From: UBA3792 sp045114775 | GTDB lineage: Bacteria > Bacillota > Clostridia > Christensenellales > CAG-138 | Length of the DNA: 64,000 bases | Reading direction: 5' to 3' | Assembly: GCA_045114775.1 (NCBI GenBank) | Contig: JBGULC010000028.1 | Span: 91,575-155,574, forward strand | Shown here: in pieces, positions 59,975 through 64,000 of the stretch | How positions within the stretch are numbered: the stretch's first letter is position 1 | Layout of the letters: each line of letters begins with the position of its first letter | Notes under the pieces: model-generated | What the model saw: the letters and a program-made list of their open reading frames with translations, nothing else | Databases searched by the model: none | Told to the model about the DNA's origin: nothing | Made by a program: the position numbers and the translations under genes

Positions 59975-60697
59975 ATGAACACATACATGAAGGATTACCG
60001 TGTTTCGTATACGGACGCCGATATGAACCGCAGGCTTCGCGTTTCGCGGCTGTTCACGCTGCTGCAGGAGGCCTCGATGACCCATGCCGCCATGCTCGGC
60101 CTCGGCGATGACAAGACGCTCGACGCCGGGATCCTTTGGATCGTGACGCTGCAGCAGGCGGTCGTTACGCGGATGCCGGTCTACGATGAGAGCATCCGGA
60201 TCGAAACGTGGCCCGGCAAGGTCAGACACTTTCTGTTTCCGCGCTATTACCGCATCACGGATACGGAAGGCAATACGCTGATCGAGGCAAGCTCATTCTG
60301 GGCGCTGATGGACGAAAGCACGCGCCATGTGGTCTTTCCCGGGCAGCGCGGCGTCGTCCCCGCAGAAGCCGAAGAGGAAAAGACGATCCCGCTCCCTATT
60401 TCGCCCGAAGCGCCGCGCACTGACACAATCGGCACGTTTACCGTGCCTCTGAGCTATGTCGATCTGAACGGGCACATGAACAACACCCGTTACTTTGATC
60501 TTGCCGAGGACCGGATGCCCGAAGCTTTCCGCACCCGCGAGATCCGTATGATTCGTTCCGAATACGCGCGTGAGGCTCGGCTCGACGCGGATCTTTCTCT
60601 GAAATATGAGACCGTCGGCGACACGTTTCTGCTCGCCGGCGAAAGCGAAGGCAAGAGGCTCTTCAAGGTCTCGCTGACCTATGCACCCGAATCGTAA
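59975..60697 (+). CDS. Acyl-ACP thioesterase (FatA/FatB-like)
   Basis: A 240-residue protein with two hot-dog domains. The first has YRVSYTDADMNRRLRVS and the central IRIETWPGKV. The second carries the catalytic YVDLNGHMNNTRYFD (Asn-His) motif of acyl-ACP thioesterases. It releases free fatty acids from acyl-ACP and so sets chain length. It has AAAGGAG upstream and lies between the esterase and the glycosidase. Confidence 0.9.
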   Translation: MNTYMKDYRVSYTDADMNRRLRVSRLFTLLQEASMTHAAMLGLGDDKTLDAGILWIVTLQQAVVTRMPVYDESIRIETWPGKVRHFLFPRYYRITDTEGNTLIEASSFWALMDESTRHVVFPGQRGVVPAEAEEEKTIPLPISPEAPRTDTIGTFTVPLSYVDLNGHMNNTRYFDLAEDRMPEAFRTREIRMIRSEYAREARLDADLSLKYETVGDTFLLAGESEGKRLFKVSLTYAPES

Positions 60698-60718
60698 TTC
60701 GATCAAGGAGGTACCTGT

Positions 60719-61984
60719 ATGTCTCTTCGCAATATGACCCTGTATTCGATCTTCGTACGGAACTTCGGCGGCACGTTCAAGGCCGTTGAAGCGGACCTGC
60801 CGCGTATTCGTTCCCTCGGCGTAGACGCGATCTGGCTTCTGCCGATCCACCCGATCGGCAAAGCGAAGCGCAAGGGCAGCCTGGGTTCGCCGTACGCGAT
60901 CGAAGATTACCGCGCGATCAATCCGGAGTTCGGTACAATGGACGACTTTGTGCATCTCTGCGACGCCGCGCACGCACTCGGCCTGAAGGTGCTGATCGAC
61001 GTGGTCTACCACCATACCTCGCCCGATTCCGTGCTCGTGAAAACGCATCCCGAGTATTTCTATCGGAAGCCCGACGGCAGCTTTGGCAACCACGTCGGCG
61101 ACTGGTCCGACATCATCGACTTGGATTTTGCAAACCTCGATCTTCGGGAAGAACTGATCGACACGCTTTGTTTCTGGGCGCAGTATGTCGACGGCTTCCG
61201 CTGTGACGTCGCGGCGCTCGTGCCGCTTGATTTCTGGCTCAATGCGCGAAAGCGCGTCGAAGCGGTCCGACCTGGCTGCATCTGGCTCGCCGAATCGGTC
61301 GAGCATGGATTTATCCGCTACAACCGTATGCAGGGATTGGACGCGCTGTCTGATTCCGAGCTCTATCGGGCGTTCGATATCTGCTACGATTACGATATCT
61401 ACGAGGATTTCGTCGCATATGTGAAGGGCGAGATCCCGCTTTCCGCGTATATCAACGTGCTGATCAAACAGGAGAGCACCTATCCGGCGGACTATGTGAA
61501 GCTGCGCAACACAGAAAATCACGACCGTCCTCGCACCGCAGAGCTTTTTCCCGACCGCACCGTGCGTGAGACCTGGCTCGCATGGACCTTCTTCCAAAAG
61601 GGTATGCCGCTCATCTACTGCGGTCAGGAATGGGCCGTCGATCATACGCCGTCGCTGTTCGACGCCGATCCGATCCCGCGTGACGGCGCGCCGATGCACG
61701 AAGCGCTGCTCCGTAAGCTCGTCGCCATGAAAAAGGACCCTCTGTTCCGTGACGGTGTGTACACGATTGAAGCACGGGAAAATGACACGGTCGTCTCGAC
61801 ATGGACGCTCGGAAACCGCATTGCCGTCGGCGTGTTCCGGCTCAAGGGAACGCCGTCCGCGCCCGCCGTTCCGCTGCCCGACGGCGTGTATAACGACCTG
61901 CTTTCCGGCACGGAGCGCCGCGTGCTTTCCGGCGCGGTCGAAGCATCCCGCGCGTCGTTCGTTTTTCTTGCCGAAACGCGGTAA
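60719..61984 (+). CDS. GH13 alpha-amylase-family glycosidase
   Basis: A 421-residue cytoplasmic enzyme; no signal peptide. The four GH13 regions are visible: I in LIDVVYHHTS, II in DGFRCDVAALVP with the nucleophile Asp, III in IWLAESVEHG with the general acid Glu, and IV in RNTENHDRPR with the transition-state Asp. The small C-terminal beta domain is shortened. Region I lacks the usual Asn before the catalytic His (YHHTS versus DxVxNH). An alpha-glucosidase or trehalose/sucrose-type activity cannot be separated by eye. AAGGAGG precedes the ATG. Confidence 0.88.
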   Translation: MSLRNMTLYSIFVRNFGGTFKAVEADLPRIRSLGVDAIWLLPIHPIGKAKRKGSLGSPYAIEDYRAINPEFGTMDDFVHLCDAAHALGLKVLIDVVYHHTSPDSVLVKTHPEYFYRKPDGSFGNHVGDWSDIIDLDFANLDLREELIDTLCFWAQYVDGFRCDVAALVPLDFWLNARKRVEAVRPGCIWLAESVEHGFIRYNRMQGLDALSDSELYRAFDICYDYDIYEDFVAYVKGEIPLSAYINVLIKQESTYPADYVKLRNTENHDRPRTAELFPDRTVRETWLAWTFFQKGMPLIYCGQEWAVDHTPSLFDADPIPRDGAPMHEALLRKLVAMKKDPLFRDGVYTIEARENDTVVSTWTLGNRIAVGVFRLKGTPSAPAVPLPDGVYNDLLSGTERRVLSGAVEASRASFVFLAETR

Positions 61985-62001
61985 AATCTGACGCAAACCC
62001 A

Positions 62002-62030
62002 TTGCGAACGGACAGCAAAAATGCTATACT
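62002..62030 (+). promoter_or_regulatory. Promoter of the transketolase operon
   Basis: TTGCGA, 17-bp spacer, TATACT. A leader hairpin GGAACC-GAAAC-GGTTCC lies at 62042-62058 before the AAGGAGGA site. Confidence 0.65.
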
Positions 62031-62082
62031 GATAAGGATACGGAACCGAAACGGTTCCCCGGAAATCAATAAGGAGGAAGCT

Positions 62083-62925
62083 ATGGAAATTCAAGAAAGA
62101 AAAAAGATCGAAGCATTCGCGCTCAGGATCCGCTTGGCGGCGCTCGAAGCGATCCATTCGATCGGCTCCGGTCACGTAGGCGGTGCGCTGAGCGTTTCCG
62201 ATGCGCTTGCCGTGCTGTACGGCCATGAAATGCGGGTGAACCCCGCCGATCCGAAATGGCCGGACCGTGACGAACTCGTGATGTCGAAGGGGCACGCAGG
62301 CCCCGCGGTCTATGCGACGCTTGCGCTTTTAGGCTTCTTCCCCTACGAAGAGCTCAAGACGCTGAACCGCGGCGGCACGCGGCTTCCGAGCCACTGCGAC
62401 CGCAACAAGACCCCCGGCGTGGATATGACGACCGGTTCCCTCGGTCAGGGCACCTCGCAGGCGGCGGGTCTCGCGCTCGGCAACAAGCTCAAGGGACGCA
62501 AAAACCGCGTATTCCTGATCGTCGGCGACGGCGAAATGCAAGAGGGCCAGTGCTGGGAATCCTTCCTGTTCGCAAGCGCAAAGAAGCTCGGAAACCTTGT
62601 CGTGCTGATCGACTGGAACAAGAAACAGCTTGACGGAACGCTCGAAGAGGTCCTGCCGATGGGCGATTTCGTCGCCAAGATGGAGGCGTTCGGCTTCGAC
62701 GCCGTCAAGGTCGACGGCGGCGACGTCGATGCGATCGCGGCGGCGCTCGAACGCACACGGAACGGCGGCGACAAGCCGTACGCGATCGTGCTCGATTCGA
62801 TCAAGGGCCACGGCGTCACGGAGGTCGAGAACACCGCTATGAACCACAGCATGCCGGTGACCGACGAGCGATTCGAAAACTGGACCGCGGAACTCAAAGC
62901 AAAACTGGACGCATTGGAGGGCTGA
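62083..62925 (+). CDS. Transketolase, N-terminal (thiamine-diphosphate-binding) subunit
   Basis: A 280-residue protein. The ATG at 62083 follows AAGGAGGAAG; a frame extension to 62002 covers the promoter. The His-rich start HSIGSGHVGGALS, MSKGHAGPAVYATLA, TTGSLGQGTSQAAGLALG and the ThDP motif GDGEMQEGQCWES...IDWNKKQ are all present. In Clostridia transketolase is commonly split in two genes. It works with the next gene in the non-oxidative pentose phosphate pathway. Confidence 0.93.
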   Translation: MEIQERKKIEAFALRIRLAALEAIHSIGSGHVGGALSVSDALAVLYGHEMRVNPADPKWPDRDELVMSKGHAGPAVYATLALLGFFPYEELKTLNRGGTRLPSHCDRNKTPGVDMTTGSLGQGTSQAAGLALGNKLKGRKNRVFLIVGDGEMQEGQCWESFLFASAKKLGNLVVLIDWNKKQLDGTLEEVLPMGDFVAKMEAFGFDAVKVDGGDVDAIAAALERTRNGGDKPYAIVLDSIKGHGVTEVENTAMNHSMPVTDERFENWTAELKAKLDALEG

Positions 62926-62929
62926 AACT

Positions 62930-63892
62930 ATGACGAAGATCGTTTACAACGGAGAAATGGATCCGCGGCTCTGCAAGGACGTGATCGGCGCGACCGTCGC
63001 CGATCTTTGCGAACACGACCCGGACGTGATCTTTCTGGACGCCGACCTCATGAGCTGCTCCGGCACGCTCAAATGGTCGAAAACGCACGGCGACCGTGCG
63101 ATCGACTGCGGCATCGCCGAGTCCAACATGGCGGGCGTCGCGGCAGGTCTCGCCGCCGCGGGCTTCAAGCCGATCATCCACAGCTTCGGTACGTTCGCGT
63201 CCCGCCGCATCTATGATCAGATCTTCCTGTCCGGCGGCTACGCAAAGAACGACATCACCGTCATCGGCACCGACCCCGGCGTCACCGCGGCCATGAACGG
63301 CGGTACGCACATGCCGTTCGAGGACGTCGCGCTCTACAACGCGATCCCCGGCGCGACCGTGATCGACGCGTCCGATCCGACCTGTCTTGAAAGCGCCCTC
63401 CGCCAGTGCATAAACCGCCCCGGCATCAAATACATCCGCGTCGGCAGAAAACAGTACGCAAAGGTCTATGAGGACGGCGCCGAGCTTCCGATCGGCAAGG
63501 CCGTCACCCTCCGCGAAGGCACGGACGTCGCGATCTTTGCCGCGGGCATCATGGTACACGAAGCCATGAAGGCCGCCGCCGCGCTTGAAGCGCAGGGCGT
63601 CTCCGCCGCCGTGATCGACTGCTTTACCGTGAAGCCGATCGACGCGGACGCGGTCATATCGTGGGCAAAGAAATGCGGCGCGGTCGTCGTTGCCGAAAAC
63701 GCGAACCGTCACGGCGGTCTGTACAGCATGATCCTCGAGGTGCTCGCGGAGCGCTGCCCCGTTCCCGCCGCGTGCGTCGCGGTCGAGGACGAATTCGGCG
63801 AGGTCGGCACGCAGGGGTATCTTCAAGAGCGCTTCGGGCTGACCGCCGCGCACATTGAGGCGCAGGTCAAGGCCGTGCTTGCAAGAAAGTAA
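62930..63892 (+). CDS. Transketolase, C-terminal (pyrimidine-binding) subunit
   Basis: A 320-residue protein with DADLMSCSGTLKW and DCGIAESNMAGVAAGLA (the catalytic Glu of the ThDP pyrimidine site), the TDPGVTAAMNGGTHM loop and the C-terminal regulatory-type domain VIDCFTVKPIDADAV. It starts 4 nt after the N-terminal subunit, so the two are made in equal amounts. Transferases of this type can be mistaken for DXPS; the partner gene shows it is transketolase. Confidence 0.93.
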   Translation: MTKIVYNGEMDPRLCKDVIGATVADLCEHDPDVIFLDADLMSCSGTLKWSKTHGDRAIDCGIAESNMAGVAAGLAAAGFKPIIHSFGTFASRRIYDQIFLSGGYAKNDITVIGTDPGVTAAMNGGTHMPFEDVALYNAIPGATVIDASDPTCLESALRQCINRPGIKYIRVGRKQYAKVYEDGAELPIGKAVTLREGTDVAIFAAGIMVHEAMKAAAALEAQGVSAAVIDCFTVKPIDADAVISWAKKCGAVVVAENANRHGGLYSMILEVLAERCPVPAACVAVEDEFGEVGTQGYLQERFGLTAAHIEAQVKAVLARK

Positions 63893-63913
63893 ACCGATAA
63901 AGGAGAATCATAC

Positions 63914-64000
63914 ATGGATTACGCAAAAGAGTCGCTCCGGCTGCACGGAGAATGGAAGGGCAAGATCGAAGTCATCGCAACGGTACCCGTGGCGACCAAA
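63914..64000 (+). CDS. NAD-dependent malic enzyme, N-terminal fragment (off the right edge)
   Basis: The ATG at 63914 has AAAGGAG upstream and opens 29 codons to the edge (MDYAKESLRLHGEWKGKIEV). This is the characteristic start of bacterial malic enzymes (MDYxKESLRLHxExxGKIEV), which decarboxylate malate to pyruvate. The rest is outside the window. Confidence 0.75.
   Translation, partial: MDYAKESLRLHGEWKGKIEVIATVPVATK

Noticed and set aside
59165..60229. Minus-strand frame of 354 codons
   Set aside because: Antisense to the esterase and thioesterase genes, which have complete catalytic motifs.

Overview
The window looks like a chromosomal segment of a moderately GC-rich Gram-positive Clostridia-type Firmicute, probably a gut anaerobe. 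The evidence is the lipobox lipoproteins, TagF/TarI-type teichoic-acid enzymes, a LoaP/NusG-paralogue antiterminator, an LCP ligase, a CpsB-type PHP phosphatase, sigma-A promoters with 17-bp spacers and strong Shine-Dalgarno sites. I saw no rRNA or tRNA gene, CRISPR array, transposase or phage gene. The first and last genes run off the edges.

Region 1 (1-12.1 kb, mostly minus strand) starts with a NHLP/NHLM-type peptide exporter: a very short HlyD-like protein, a C39 peptidase/permease/ATPase and a second permease/ATPase, followed by a large Calx-beta surface protein. Just upstream, in the order expected for a RiPP operon, lie an apparent broken precursor-like peptide and a fragment carrying the SPASM cysteine motif of a radical-SAM maturase. 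This suggests a decayed RiPP locus whose exporter is intact. Next come a lipoprotein, a YugP-like membrane protein that has lost HExxH, and a 5' remnant of a nitrilase-family gene whose intact paralogue sits at 26.1 kb.

Region 2 (12.3-19.3 kb) is a polyol-phosphate (teichoic-acid-like) island. It has a TagF-like transferase and an acyltransferase on the plus strand, and a four-gene minus operon: TagF-like polymerase, TarI/IspD-like cytidylyltransferase, GatD-like galactitol-1-phosphate dehydrogenase and a GatZ/KbaZ-like protein. Together these could make a CDP-hexitol and polymerise it. This is the best candidate for an undescribed pathway here.

Region 3 (19.4-32.6 kb) holds an acyl-CoA ligase with an E2-like acyltransferase, a 1124-residue secreted repeat protein followed by a 37-residue peptide, a housekeeping/repair operon (nitrilase, P-loop kinase, YedK/HMCES, Smr, YunG-like), a large lipoprotein, an intergenic repeat cluster, 5-formyl-THF cyclo-ligase and an anion permease.

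Region 4 (32.6-59.1 kb) is a complete Wzx/Wzy-type exopolysaccharide locus. Three plus-strand genes supply UDP-uronates: an HTH-fused UDP-glucose dehydrogenase, a second dehydrogenase and a UDP-GlcA 4-epimerase. They converge on a roughly 21-kb minus-strand operon headed by LoaP, with Wzz, a fused tyrosine kinase/phosphatase, LCP, CapD-like dehydratase, DegT aminotransferase, a small priming transferase, three GT4 enzymes, an acetyltransferase, Wzy and Wzx. Two copies of an unusual pair, a nucleotidyltransferase-kinase fusion plus a small P-loop kinase, are embedded in it, and the flippase is fused to a nucleotidyltransferase domain at an A9 homopolymer.

Region 5 (59.1-64 kb, plus strand) holds an esterase, an acyl-ACP thioesterase, a GH13 glycosidase, a split transketolase and the start of an NAD-dependent malic enzyme.
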